A stretch of DNA of 35,834 nt from Candidatus Saccharimonadota bacterium (GCA_009786195.1 WQTP01000040.1:1-35834); one strand, 5' to 3'; counted from the first letter of the stretch, positions 15,743-23,825 are shown. The notes: generated by a model from the letters alone, not told the origin. Program-made: numbers and translations.

Positions 15743-18694
15743 TTAACGACGACCCTTCTTTTTATTTTGACGTTGTTTTTTGCGCGCTTTAGCGGCTGTT
15801 TTTTTGCGATTTGGCAGAACTTTTTTTGGTTTAAAACTATCACTGGATTTTCTAGCTTCTGGTAAACCAACCTCGTTAACACCGCGCTCAACAGCCGATT
15901 CTGCTGCGCGCGTTAATTCACTTTCGTATTCGTCATCTTCAACTTTTTCTTCATTGATATCAGTTTTCTTGAGATGAAAAACAACTTTCAAAATTTCATT
16001 TTGTAAAGTTTCTTGGAGACTGTCGAACAATTTTTGTGATTCACTGCGATACTCAACCAGTGGATCGCGTTGACCGACTGACCGCCAGTGAATACCTTCG
16101 CGCAGATGTTGCATGTTTTCCAAATGTTGCATCCAAAGAACGTCCAGAACTTGCATGTAAATTTCGCGTTCAGCGCCACGCAACAATTCTGAACCAATTT
16201 CTTTTTCCTGTTGATTATAAAGTTTCAAAACTGCACTACGTGCTTCTGCTAAACGCTTTTTGTCATTTTTAATGCGTACAATTCTTTCGAGATTATCACG
16301 TAGGATCGGTAAAACTGCTAAAAATTCCTCAGCTACTTTATCATCAATTTTGCGTAGACGATGTGCGAAAAAGTTTTTAAGATGCGCATCAATCAAACGG
16401 AAAATTTCCGGACTAATATCATCACCCCCCAAGATTTTTCGACGGATGGCATATACAACTTTGCGATGACGATTGATAACATTGTCATATTGAACGACAT
16501 TTTTTCTAGTATCAAAGTTATAACCTTCAACGCGCTTTTGCGCCGCTTCGAGCGTTTTACTGACGGCTTTGTTCTCGATAGCTTTATCTTCTTCAACACC
16601 CAATCGATCCATTAATGTGGAAATACGTTCACCTTGAAAAATACGCATCAAATCATCTTCAGTTGAAACGTAAAACACCGAGTCGCCTGGATCGCCCTGA
16701 CGACCACCACGACCGCGCAGCTGGTTATCGATACGTCGTGCTTCGTGTCGTTCAGAACCGATCACTACTAGTCCGCCCTTCCCCGCGATACCTTCACCCA
16801 GCATAATGTCCGTGCCGCGTCCAGCGATATTGGTGGCTAAAGTAATCGCACCCTTTTGTCCAGCGCGAGCGACAATCTCAGCTTCACGTTCGTTATTCTT
16901 CGCGTTTAGCATTTCGTGTTTCAGGCCAGCCTTATCCAGAGCTTTGGAAATCATTTCATTTTTCGCGATTGATGCTGAACCAATTAAAACTGGACGACCC
17001 GCTTTATGGTATTCACCGACATCATCAACGAGTGCTTTGATTTTACCTTTCTCCGTTCGAAAAATTTTATCATTGTGGTCGCGCCGAACCATTGGTTTGT
17101 TGGTTGGAATTTGGATGACATCCAAACCATAAATTTGCTGAAATTCTTCAGCTTCAGTAAAAGCGGTGCCAGTCATGCCAGACAGCTTGTCGTATAAACG
17201 AAAGTAATTTTGAAACGAAATCGTTGCTAAAGTTTGCGATTCTTCACGCACTGTAACGTGTTCTTTGGCCTCGATAGCTTGGTGTAAACCTTCGTTATAA
17301 CGACGACCATGCATCAAGCGTCCAGTGAATTCATCAACGATAATTACCTCGCCATCATTCGTCACTACGTAATCTTTATCACGCTTGAACAAAGTTTGGG
17401 CTTTCAGCGCTTGATCCATATGATAAACAGCGCGAACGTGTTCTGGTGAGTACAGGTTGTTGAGCCCCAACATTTTCTGCACTTTTTCAACACCAGCATC
17501 AGTCAAAGTAACACTGTGTCGTTTTTCATCCAGTTCGTAGTCGCCATCGCTTTCCTCGTCTTCGCCATCAAGGCGCTTGCCAGTTAAAGGATTCTTCAAC
17601 CCAATGTTCAATCTAGTCTTGGTCGGTGGCGTTAATCCAGTGGCTACGGCGGCAAACTTGATGTACATATCAGGATTTTCCATTGCTGGTGCAGAAATAA
17701 TCAACGGTGTGCGGGCTTCATCAATCAAAATCGAGTCGACTTCGTCAACGATAGCAAAATTCAATTCGCGTTGACGTAATAGTTCTGGCTCAGAAACCAT
17801 GTTATCGCGCAGATAATCAAAACCGAACTCATTATTTGTTCCGTAAGTGATATCAGCGGCGTAAGCTTCTTTGCGTGAGCACGGCTTTAGGTGACTCATG
17901 CGTTTGTCGAAATGATCGGTATTCTCAAAATCCGGATCGTAAATAAATGACTGATCGTTGATGATCACACCAGTGCTGAGACCGAGCGCGTGATACAGCG
18001 AACCCATCCAACCACCATGCAACTGCGCTAAATAATCGTTGACTGTTACTAAATGCGCTCCTCTACCGGTCAAAGCGTTAAGGTAAAGTGGTGCGGTCGC
18101 CACTAAAGTTTTACCCTCACCAGTCTTCATTTCTGCCACATTACCCTCATGCATAACGATACCACCAATCAACTGAACATCAAAATGGCGCTGCTTTAAA
18201 ACTCTCGAGGCCATCTCGCGAATAACAGCGAAAGCTTCTGGTAGAATTTCATCCAGGGCATTTTTACGTTTCAGAGAAGAACGACGCTGACGAATAGCAT
18301 CGAGTGCATTGAAATCGTCAATCGTGGCTGTTCCAACGCGAGCATATTTTTCGCGGTCGCTATCACTCAGTTTATTAATAATTTTGCGCTCTAAAGTAAC
18401 ATCATCCTTGTCTGATTTAGCTGTCGCTTTGCTAACTTTTCCGCCCTTTTTTTCTTTAGTAGCAACTTGTTTAGCTAGTTTTCGATATTTTTTCTTTAGA
18501 ATTTCGGTCTGTTTGGCTAACTCATCGTCACTCATCTCAGCGTATTTTGATCCCAACGAGTTGATCTCGTTAATTTTTTTGTCAAGACGCCGCAAAATTT
18601 TCTTTTGCGGATCACCAAAAATTTTACCAAGAAGTCGCTGCTGACGCGAAGTTGGTGTTGCACCTGCCCCTGTTTCCACTTTATTTCTTGCCAT
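15743..18694 (-). CDS. secA: Preprotein translocase ATPase SecA
   Basis: About 983 aa from the ATG at 18694, preceded by AAGGA; the track's start eight codons earlier lacks one. It drives protein export through SecYEG. Motifs: Walker A MKTGEGKTLVA, VTVNDYLA, TNNEFGFDYLRDN, DEVDSILIDEARTPLIIS, the GTAFTEAEEFQQIYGL region, TNIAGRGTDI and GSERHEARRIDNQLRGRGGRQGD. A Lys-rich insert of about 60 residues sits between the N-terminal YAEMSDDEL and LDEILPEAFAVIRE, where most SecA proteins have a short link. The C-terminus is a basic tail (KKTAAKARKKQRQNKKKGRR) in place of the Cys/His zinc-binding SecB-docking domain. Confidence 0.95.
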   Translation of the reverse strand: MARNKVETGAGATPTSRQQRLLGKIFGDPQKKILRRLDKKINEINSLGSKYAEMSDDELAKQTEILKKKYRKLAKQVATKEKKGGKVSKATAKSDKDDVTLERKIINKLSDSDREKYARVGTATIDDFNALDAIRQRRSSLKRKNALDEILPEAFAVIREMASRVLKQRHFDVQLIGGIVMHEGNVAEMKTGEGKTLVATAPLYLNALTGRGAHLVTVNDYLAQLHGGWMGSLYHALGLSTGVIINDQSFIYDPDFENTDHFDKRMSHLKPCSRKEAYAADITYGTNNEFGFDYLRDNMVSEPELLRQRELNFAIVDEVDSILIDEARTPLIISAPAMENPDMYIKFAAVATGLTPPTKTRLNIGLKNPLTGKRLDGEDEESDGDYELDEKRHSVTLTDAGVEKVQKMLGLNNLYSPEHVRAVYHMDQALKAQTLFKRDKDYVVTNDGEVIIVDEFTGRLMHGRRYNEGLHQAIEAKEHVTVREESQTLATISFQNYFRLYDKLSGMTGTAFTEAEEFQQIYGLDVIQIPTNKPMVRRDHNDKIFRTEKGKIKALVDDVGEYHKAGRPVLIGSASIAKNEMISKALDKAGLKHEMLNAKNNEREAEIVARAGQKGAITLATNIAGRGTDIMLGEGIAGKGGLVVIGSERHEARRIDNQLRGRGGRQGDPGDSVFYVSTEDDLMRIFQGERISTLMDRLGVEEDKAIENKAVSKTLEAAQKRVEGYNFDTRKNVVQYDNVINRHRKVVYAIRRKILGGDDISPEIFRLIDAHLKNFFAHRLRKIDDKVAEEFLAVLPILRDNLERIVRIKNDKKRLAEARSAVLKLYNQQEKEIGSELLRGAEREIYMQVLDVLWMQHLENMQHLREGIHWRSVGQRDPLVEYRSESQKLFDSLQETLQNEILKVVFHLKKTDINEEKVEDDEYESELTRAAESAVERGVNEVGLPEARKSSDSFKPKKVLPNRKKTAAKARKKQRQNKKKGRR

Positions 18695-18805
18695 AATTAA
18701 AATCCTTAGTTCCCTCATTTCGTTAACATGCAGCTATTTTAGCAGATTTTTTGAGGAAATACTAGGATATATTCGCCGAGACATGAAGTTTATCGTTATC
18801 TTCTC

Positions 18806-19036
18806 CTAATGACCAATCGCACTGATTAGGTTGAAAGGATTATAACCACTTCCTGGTTTGTAGAATCGTGATTTTGGCGTATTTGTCGTGATCTCGCGGG
18901 GCGCATCATTATTATTAGACGTGATGGGCCGTTGCATAATAATACTAAAACCCGGACATCTGCCGAAAGCTCGTTCATCGCACATATTACAATTCACTTC
19001 ATTGCCAGCACATTTAAAATCATTGTTATTTTCCAT
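18806..19036 (-). CDS. Small Cys-containing protein with a structured leader
   Basis: 76 aa. AAGGAG seven nt before the ATG is a strong ribosome-binding site. Four Cys are clustered in the first quarter (FKCAGNEVNCNMCDERAFGRC), spaced like a small metal-binding knuckle; the rest is polar and Asn/Pro-rich (YKPGSGYNPFN). No known family is recognised. The leader (about 160 nt) has a pseudoknot and terminator-like hairpin almost identical to the leader of the small ORF at 23384-23599, whose protein is unrelated. It is transcribed from its own promoter at 19204-19232 and lies upstream of secA on the same strand. Confidence 0.65.
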   Translation of the reverse strand: MENNNDFKCAGNEVNCNMCDERAFGRCPGFSIIMQRPITSNNNDAPREITTNTPKSRFYKPGSGYNPFNLISAIGH

Positions 19037-19057
19037 TTTTTACTCCTTATTAAACTT

Positions 19058-19141
19058 AAAAAGACTTCCTGATCGAAGCCTATTTTTCTGGCTGTGTTAT
19101 GCGAGTTTACGCTCGGGCTTCAATCAAACTAAAACACAGCC
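19058..19141 (-). ncRNA. Pseudoknot/terminator leader RNA, copy 1 (candidate riboswitch)
   Basis: Minus strand, 5' to 3': P1 GGCTGTGTT (19141-19133) pairs with AACACAGCC (19098-19090). Inside it lie GAAGCC (19121-19116) and a hairpin CGAG/CTCG. After P1, GGCTTC (19080-19075) can pair back with GAAGCC as a pseudoknot, or forward with GAAGTC (19068-19063), which is followed by TTTTT: an intrinsic terminator. The two pairings exclude each other. The ribosome-binding site of the small ORF follows directly. The second copy at 23690-23775 keeps all elements and changes both sides of the inner hairpin. No Rfam class is recognised by eye. Confidence 0.7.
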
Positions 19142-19203
19142 TTGGCAACATAAGGCCTAGCAACAAGCTGTTATTTAGTTGATTAAAACCAATCATAAGA
19201 ACG

Positions 19204-19232
19204 ATTCTAGCACGGGTTTAATTCTTTGTAAA
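19204..19232 (-). promoter_or_regulatory. Promoter of leader copy 1
   Basis: On the minus strand TTTACA (19232-19227), 17 bp, TAGAAT (19209-19204); start near 19197, about 160 nt before the small ORF. Confidence 0.6.
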
Positions 19233-19260
19233 TAGGTAAATTTCAAGTTGTTGTTAACCC

Positions 19261-19363
19261 GCTCCCCCAACATTCCCCCAGCAAGCCCGTCTCCTCCTCG
19301 CTTCGCCTCGTCGTCAACTGTCTGGCGGTTTGGCGCCAGACTAGGCATGCTGGGAGAAGTTGG
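19261..19363 (+). repeat. Palindromic repeat A, copy 1 (intergenic)
   Basis: A 103-bp element, nearly identical to 30014-30116 inside topA. Its arms are inverted (CCAAC...CCCAGCA on the left, TGCTGGGAGAAGTTGG on the right) and it holds an inner hairpin GTCTGGCG/CGCCAGAC (19320-19327/19334-19341). Here it lies 37 nt beyond the HPF stop codon. Confidence 0.85.
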
Positions 19364-19399
19364 GGTCGCTCTCGAAGAGAGATTTGGTGGCGCTCTGGT

Positions 19400-19786
19400 C
19401 TATCGATTTTTTCGTCGTAATAGAACATTTTTAGCACGTGCAACAATTCCACCACGTCTAACATTTTCAGTACGTTCGGTTTTGTAACGACGAATTTGAC
19501 TGCGCAATTTGGCCTCAACGATATCAATAGCTGCGAGAACATTGGGCGCAGCGTCCCCAGCTACTAGTTTTTTATCTGGCAAAGTTAAGACCACTTCACA
19601 TTCGTATTTATTGTTATTTTTCTGGTTAATTTGTTCAATTCGGATAGCCGCGAAAGCTACATCACGAGCTTTGCGCGGAATATAATCAACCAACTTGGTC
19701 ATTTTCTTTCGTATATAATTGCGCGATTTTTTATCGACCTCCAGGTGGATTCCAGTAATTTCGATATTCAAACCTTTGTTGCTCAT
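19400..19786 (-). CDS. hpf: Ribosome hibernation-promoting factor (short HPF/YfiA type)
   Basis: 128 aa. The fold order fits HPF: N-terminal strand IEITGIHLEVDKKSRNYIRKKM, then RKARDVAFAAIRIEQ, KYECEVVLTLPDKKLVAGDAAPNVLAAIDIVEAKLRSQIRRYK, and a basic tail (RRGGIVARAKNVLLRRKNR). Such proteins bind the 30S decoding region and stabilise idle ribosomes when growth stops. It is longer than E. coli HPF (95 aa) but lacks the dimerising C-terminal domain of long HPF; the extra part is only the basic tail. GGAGG lies before the ATG. It starts 23 nt after serS, so both are in one transcript. Confidence 0.85.
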   Translation of the reverse strand: MSNKGLNIEITGIHLEVDKKSRNYIRKKMTKLVDYIPRKARDVAFAAIRIEQINQKNNNKYECEVVLTLPDKKLVAGDAAPNVLAAIDIVEAKLRSQIRRYKTERTENVRRGGIVARAKNVLLRRKNR

Positions 19787-19809
19787 TGATCCTCCGACTG
19801 ATATTAAAC

Positions 19810-21114
19810 TTAGATAATTTTTTTACCACCCAAGTATGGTTGTAAAACTTTCGGCACGTTAACTGTCGCATCTTGGTTTTGAAAATTCTCAATGATGCCA
19901 ATTAGCGGTCGCTCAGAATAAGCTGTAGCGTCATTAGTGTGTGCTAATTCTAACGTACCATTAACGCGGCGCACACGAGTTTTCATAGCGCGCGCCTGGA
20001 AATCAGTGATGTAATCAGCAGTATGAGTTTCACGATATTTACCCTGCGACGGCAACCAAACTTCGATGTCAACACCCTTAGCGTTCGGTCGACCAATATC
20101 GAAAGTACATTTCTCAAGCACGCGATACGGCAACCCGAGCGCGGCGGTTAAGTATTCTTGGATAGCCACCATAAACAGATGTTCGTGATAACTCATTTCA
20201 GCCGCAGTGAAACTTTCCATTTCTAATTTGTTGAATTGATGCAAACGAAACATCCCCTCAGTATCTTTACCATAAGTGCCAGCTTCGCGTCGAAAGGCGG
20301 TAGTATAACCAAGAAGTCGAATCGGTAAATCCTTTTCGTCAAGAATTTCATCCATAAACATCGGACTCAAAGTGTGTTCGGCGCTGGCGTTGAGCCACAA
20401 ATCTTCTTCTTCAACTTTATAAGTTTGCTCCAGTTTATTCAGTCGACCAGTTGCTTCAAACACGGCGGTTTTAGCAACGGCTGGCGGTAAAACAAAAGTA
20501 AAAGCCCGATCGGAAACTTTATCAGTTAGATCAGCGTCAGCGATAATTTCGCGGATTTTTTCCTGGTTGGTCAGAGTATCAATACCAAACTGCCACAGAG
20601 CAAACTCTAATCGCGCTAAATCACCTTTAACATAAACGAAGCGTGAACCAGCAATTTTAACAGCACGATCAACATCTAACCAACCACGCTTCTCGGCTAA
20701 CTCTGCGTGCGATAATGGTGCGAAGTTGAATTTTGGTAAATCACCAACGATTTTGACAGCGACGTTCTCGTCTTCAGAAAAACCAACTGGCACTGAGTCC
20801 AACGCCATATTTGGGAATTTTTTCAATAATTCGATAAACTTTTCCTCAGTTGCGCGTAAATATTCTTCACGCTCAGCCAGCGCAATCTTGATTTGTTTTC
20901 CTTGATTAACTAAGTTCTGATCAGGTTTACCCTTCTTGATTTTAGTTGACACGACATTACGCTGTTCTCTTAGTTCGTCAACCTGCATCTGCAGATCACG
21001 TTTTTCAGCATCGAGCGTTAAGAGTTCTTTGACAGATAAATCGTTATAACCTTTATTGACAGCATTTTTTTGAACTTTCTCTGGATTTTCACGAATATAC
21101 TTAATATCTAACAT
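19810..21114 (-). CDS. serS: Seryl-tRNA synthetase
   Basis: 434 aa. Charges tRNA-Ser. The N-terminal part has the family start MLDIKYIRENPEKV and a long antiparallel coiled coil (LDAEKRDLQMQVDELREQRN) that contacts the tRNA. Class II motifs: LYSPLPRE-like motif 1 region around the middle, motif 2 FRREAGTYGKDTEGMFRLHQFNKLEM, and motif 3 ERPLIGIIENFQ. In motif 3 the common GLAVGR is replaced by ATAYSER; the essential Arg remains. The ATG coincides with the predicted transcription start (leaderless). The promoter faces that of the CmpB-like gene. Confidence 0.95.
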   Translation of the reverse strand: MLDIKYIRENPEKVQKNAVNKGYNDLSVKELLTLDAEKRDLQMQVDELREQRNVVSTKIKKGKPDQNLVNQGKQIKIALAEREEYLRATEEKFIELLKKFPNMALDSVPVGFSEDENVAVKIVGDLPKFNFAPLSHAELAEKRGWLDVDRAVKIAGSRFVYVKGDLARLEFALWQFGIDTLTNQEKIREIIADADLTDKVSDRAFTFVLPPAVAKTAVFEATGRLNKLEQTYKVEEEDLWLNASAEHTLSPMFMDEILDEKDLPIRLLGYTTAFRREAGTYGKDTEGMFRLHQFNKLEMESFTAAEMSYHEHLFMVAIQEYLTAALGLPYRVLEKCTFDIGRPNAKGVDIEVWLPSQGKYRETHTADYITDFQARAMKTRVRRVNGTLELAHTNDATAYSERPLIGIIENFQNQDATVNVPKVLQPYLGGKKII

Positions 21115-21120
21115 AAAGAT

Positions 21121-21150
21121 ATTCTACCATGGTTGGTAAAATGCTACAAT
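21121..21150. promoter_or_regulatory. Overlapping face-to-face promoters of serS and the CmpB-like gene
   Basis: Minus strand: TTGTAG (21149-21144), 17 bp, TAGAAT (21126-21121), start at about 21114, which is the A of the serS ATG. Plus strand: TTCTAC (21122-21127), 17 bp, TACAAT (21145-21150), start at about 21157, the A of the other gene's ATG. The -10 of each overlaps the -35 of the other, so the two should exclude each other. Confidence 0.7.
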
Positions 21151-21156
21151 GTATTT

Positions 21157-21729
21157 ATGGTCAAAGTTCTTAAAAACCCTAACCAGGATTGGCGTCGACC
21201 GCAGTTTTGGCGCAACCTGTTCCTCTATTTCTGGGGATTTTCGTTTGTTGGGCATATTGTTGAGGTTTTTTGGGCGCTATTTGGTAATGCAGTCGGCCTA
21301 CGCAGTGTGCCAGCCAGCACTATCCCGTTGTTTTCCATTGCTGTTCCCTACGGTCTAGGGGCGGTGGCGCTGTTTCTTCTACTTTATCCATTAGCCAAGA
21401 AAAAACGAATCGGTCCAGTTATGATTTTCATTGCTGGTGCACTAGTTACGACAACTATCGAATTTACTTGTGCAGCCCTGTTGGTAGCGTTTACTGGACA
21501 CAACTATTTTTGGAATTACTCTGATCGTTTTATGAATCTATATGGTTATATTTGTCTGGGCAATAGTCTGTTATTTGGTCTGGGTTCGGTAGTGATAGTT
21601 TGGTGGATATTTCCAATGCTTGAAAAAATACTAAAGTGCACCAAAGAACGCTACATTAACATCATCTTCTGGATTTTATTCATCGGTTATATTTTGTCAC
21701 AAATCTACTTGCGAATTTTAATAACCTAA
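21157..21729 (+). CDS. CmpB-like (putative ABC transporter type IV) membrane protein
   Basis: 190 aa with about five membrane helices. Resembles the ABC_trans_CmpB family: an N-terminal FSFVGHIVEVFW helix and a later NYFWNYSDRFMNLYGYICLGNSLLFGLGS segment, matching the family's YWDYS...N..G.ICL..SL.WG pattern. Members are found next to transport or surface genes but have no proven activity. The ATG at 21157 is chosen over 21133 because the promoter's -10 lies at 21145-21150 and the start would be leaderless. Its 3' end overlaps the PspC gene by 12 nt in convergent orientation. Confidence 0.7.
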   Translation: MVKVLKNPNQDWRRPQFWRNLFLYFWGFSFVGHIVEVFWALFGNAVGLRSVPASTIPLFSIAVPYGLGAVALFLLLYPLAKKKRIGPVMIFIAGALVTTTIEFTCAALLVAFTGHNYFWNYSDRFMNLYGYICLGNSLLFGLGSVVIVWWIFPMLEKILKCTKERYINIIFWILFIGYILSQIYLRILIT

Positions 21730-22947
21730 GTCATCCCCTTCGCATTTACGCAAAACTTCTACGCCGGATCGACTGATATTAATTTGACAAACATCTTCAT
21801 AAAAGCGCTGAATATGATGTGTCAAGTTCATCGGCAGTTGATAGTCGCGTGGAATATTCCACAACCAAACTACCATAAACATCGACGCAATAAAACCGAA
21901 CATCACAGTCCCACTGATTGTGCCAGCGATGTTAGTGGCGAAGTTACGACGCTGGTTGCGATTCATTAGAGCCTGACCGATTAGCACGAGAAAACCGACC
22001 ATAGACAACCCGGAAATGACCGCGGCGCCAACCGCCAACCATAACCAAATCTCTTGCGGGAACACTTCTTGCGCTAGAATAACGATAGCAATTACACCAA
22101 GGGCTATCACAGTGGCCATCGTCAAAACACCAATGATTCTAAAGATGACCCCAAAAATGATCGCCAGCGGATGAGCGCGCTCGGGACGATTAACTTCGTG
22201 ACGCTCGCGAATGCGCTTTTCTGGCACGGGGGCGCTGATCTCTTCTTCCTCGATTTCAGATTCAACATCAGCGGTAGAAGTTTTAACTTTACTTTTCTTA
22301 GCTTTGACTTTGACGGTATCGACTTTTTCTTTGACATCATCGACAAAAGCTTCAGCGTTATCGCGACTTTTTTTGGCAAAATCAGAGTTCTTTAAACTTT
22401 TGAGAGTGATTGGTTCACCGTGCATCTCGAGTTTTTCCGAAGCAGTTCGCGCTGGCGGTGTCGCAACCCAAGCGATAATATAAGCTAAAATTGCCCAACC
22501 GATAGAAAGAACGGCCACTAGTACAAAAGCCACACGCACTAGCGTCAAATCCCAGCCGGTATAAGCTGACAAACCAGCTGCCACACCACCCAAAATACCA
22601 TTTTCTTCGTCACGATAGTATTTACGAGAATTGTTTCTGTTGCCGTCTTGACCGCGAGTGAACAAGTTATTGCGCCAATCTTCGTTCGTGTCGCCATCAT
22701 CGGCGAAATCGTGCGGTTCGCCCAACTGCGCGCGGATGGCCGCAACGTCACTGGCGGTGATAACATCGTCTTTTTCAACGCCCCGCTCGGCCAAAATTTC
22801 GCTCATCCTTAGTTCGATATCATCTATAATTTCGGCATCGTTAAGCATTTTTTTGATCGCCGCGATGTACTTTTCTAAATCTTTTTTAGCGTCGATGTCG
22901 ATTTCGTACGTCGTGCGATACAAATATATACGAGTAACTTCGTTCAT
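21718..22947 (-). CDS. PspC-domain membrane protein
   Basis: 409 aa. N-terminal 100 residues are soluble and charged (ATASDVAAIRAQLGEPHDF), then a PspC domain near residues 108-165: KYYRDEENGILGGVAAGLSAYTGWDLTLVRVAFVL with the expected Gly-rich turn and membrane helices. A charged linker of about 70 residues follows and then three more membrane helices. PspC proteins sense or buffer envelope stress. The gene overlaps the padR stop by 4 nt; a PadR-PspC pair is a common arrangement in which the regulator controls the operon. Confidence 0.85.
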   Translation of the reverse strand: MNEVTRIYLYRTTYEIDIDAKKDLEKYIAAIKKMLNDAEIIDDIELRMSEILAERGVEKDDVITASDVAAIRAQLGEPHDFADDGDTNEDWRNNLFTRGQDGNRNNSRKYYRDEENGILGGVAAGLSAYTGWDLTLVRVAFVLVAVLSIGWAILAYIIAWVATPPARTASEKLEMHGEPITLKSLKNSDFAKKSRDNAEAFVDDVKEKVDTVKVKAKKSKVKTSTADVESEIEEEEISAPVPEKRIRERHEVNRPERAHPLAIIFGVIFRIIGVLTMATVIALGVIAIVILAQEVFPQEIWLWLAVGAAVISGLSMVGFLVLIGQALMNRNQRRNFATNIAGTISGTVMFGFIASMFMVVWLWNIPRDYQLPMNLTHHIQRFYEDVCQINISRSGVEVLRKCEGDDLGY

Positions 22948-23306
22948 TTCTTTTCCTCCTTTTCTAAATTACTAATGGTTTTGGTCAAAAGACGCATTTC
23001 CTTCTTTAGTTCCGCAGTGACCGCTATGCCCAGCTCAGTCGCGGTGTAAAATTTGCGCGGCGGTCCGCCCGAACTATCGCGCCACTCGTGCCGCAGCAAC
23101 CCATCGCGTTGCAATCTGAGTAGTAACGGATAAATCGTGCCCTCCACCACTGTTGTTCCGGCCTCGTGCAGACGTCGAATAATATCCGACGGATTAGCCG
23201 GTTTACGCGTGATAATCAGAACCAAATAACTCAGGAGACCCTTGCGCATTTGCGTGGCCAACTGTTCGGCATATCGCCTTGCTATACCATATTCCTTGTA
23301 TTCCAT
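22944..23306 (-). CDS. PadR-family transcriptional regulator
   Basis: 120 aa winged helix-turn-helix protein. The PadR core is plain: KGLLSYLVLIITRKPANPSDIIRRLHEAG, VVEGTIYPLLLRLQRDGLLRHEWRDSSGGPPRKFYTATELG, then a C-terminal helix that usually dimerises. It should repress its own operon (padR-pspC). An 18-bp dyad, CTATGTTATACAAGATAG, covers its -10 box and is the obvious operator. The ATG lies 0-2 nt from the predicted start, so the messenger is leaderless. The inducer is unknown; envelope stress is plausible from its partner. Confidence 0.92.
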   Translation of the reverse strand: MEYKEYGIARRYAEQLATQMRKGLLSYLVLIITRKPANPSDIIRRLHEAGTTVVEGTIYPLLLRLQRDGLLRHEWRDSSGGPPRKFYTATELGIAVTAELKKEMRLLTKTISNLEKEEKK

Positions 23307-23310
23307 ACCT

Positions 23311-23341
23311 CTATGTTATACAAGATAGTGAAAAAAGTCAA
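23311..23341 (-). promoter_or_regulatory. padR promoter with overlapping operator dyad
   Basis: Minus strand TTGACT (23341-23336) with TATAAC (15-bp spacer) or TAACAT (17 bp) as -10. The dyad CTATGTTATACAAGATAG (23311-23328) covers the -10 and the start point. It resembles PadR operators (inverted repeats rich in TATAC/GTATA), so autorepression is likely. Confidence 0.65.
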
Positions 23342-23383
23342 GAGTTTTTTTTCGACTATTTTTACCGCACTGATTCTCTACTA

Positions 23384-23599
23384 CTAGTTCCACCCGGATT
23401 CGTATGGACGAGATATGGGCCTGCGCCAGTCCTGGTCAAACTTTATGATCGCGCTAAGCCGTCGCGACAACTTGCCATTAACATCACCATTAATACCATC
23501 ACCCAGTATTTGTTCGCAATGCGCTGCAGTGATACCTATTCCAACAATGCTTTGAATTCTTTCCCGTTCATTAGTTGGTGGTAGTTCAAACATTTCCAT
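23384..23599 (-). CDS. Small hypothetical protein behind leader copy 2
   Basis: 71 aa. The start context, AAGGAGTAAGAAATGGA, is almost the same as that of the small ORF at 18806-19036, but the proteins share no sequence beyond the first two residues. The central part (IQSIVGIGITAAHCEQILGDGIN) is mildly hydrophobic with one Cys; the C-terminus is basic and aromatic (WRRPISRPYESGW). No family recognised. Transcribed from its own promoter at 23826-23854 through leader copy 2. A secreted or modified peptide is conceivable but not shown. Confidence 0.55.
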   Translation of the reverse strand: MEMFELPPTNERERIQSIVGIGITAAHCEQILGDGINGDVNGKLSRRLSAIIKFDQDWRRPISRPYESGWN

Positions 23600-23689
23600 T
23601 TCTTACTCCTTATCACCCAGCTCTCGAAACGTTCCGTTCGCCGGACAAACCAGCAAGTGACGGGGTTTGAGGGTGGGCTTATTAAACTT

Positions 23690-23775
23690 AAAAAGACTTC
23701 TCGATCGAAGCCCCTTCTCTGTCGGCTGTGTGGGTGGGCCTCAGGCCCGGGCTTCAATCAATTCTAAACACAGCC
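23690..23775 (-). ncRNA. Pseudoknot/terminator leader RNA, copy 2 (candidate riboswitch)
   Basis: Same architecture as copy 1. P1 is GGCTGTGT (23775-23768) with ACACAGCC (23731-23724). Pseudoknot strand GAAGCC (23755-23750) pairs with GGCTTC (23712-23707), which can instead pair with GAAGTC (23700-23695) before TTTTT (23694-23690). The inner hairpin is GGGCC/GGCCC here and CGAG/CTCG in copy 1: different sequence, preserved pairing. About 90 nt of unshared sequence separate this element from the ribosome-binding site, unlike copy 1. Confidence 0.7.
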
Positions 23776-23825
23776 GCCGGTATCCGTAAGTTAGATAATA
23801 TCGATGATTGAAACTCATGCCAGAC

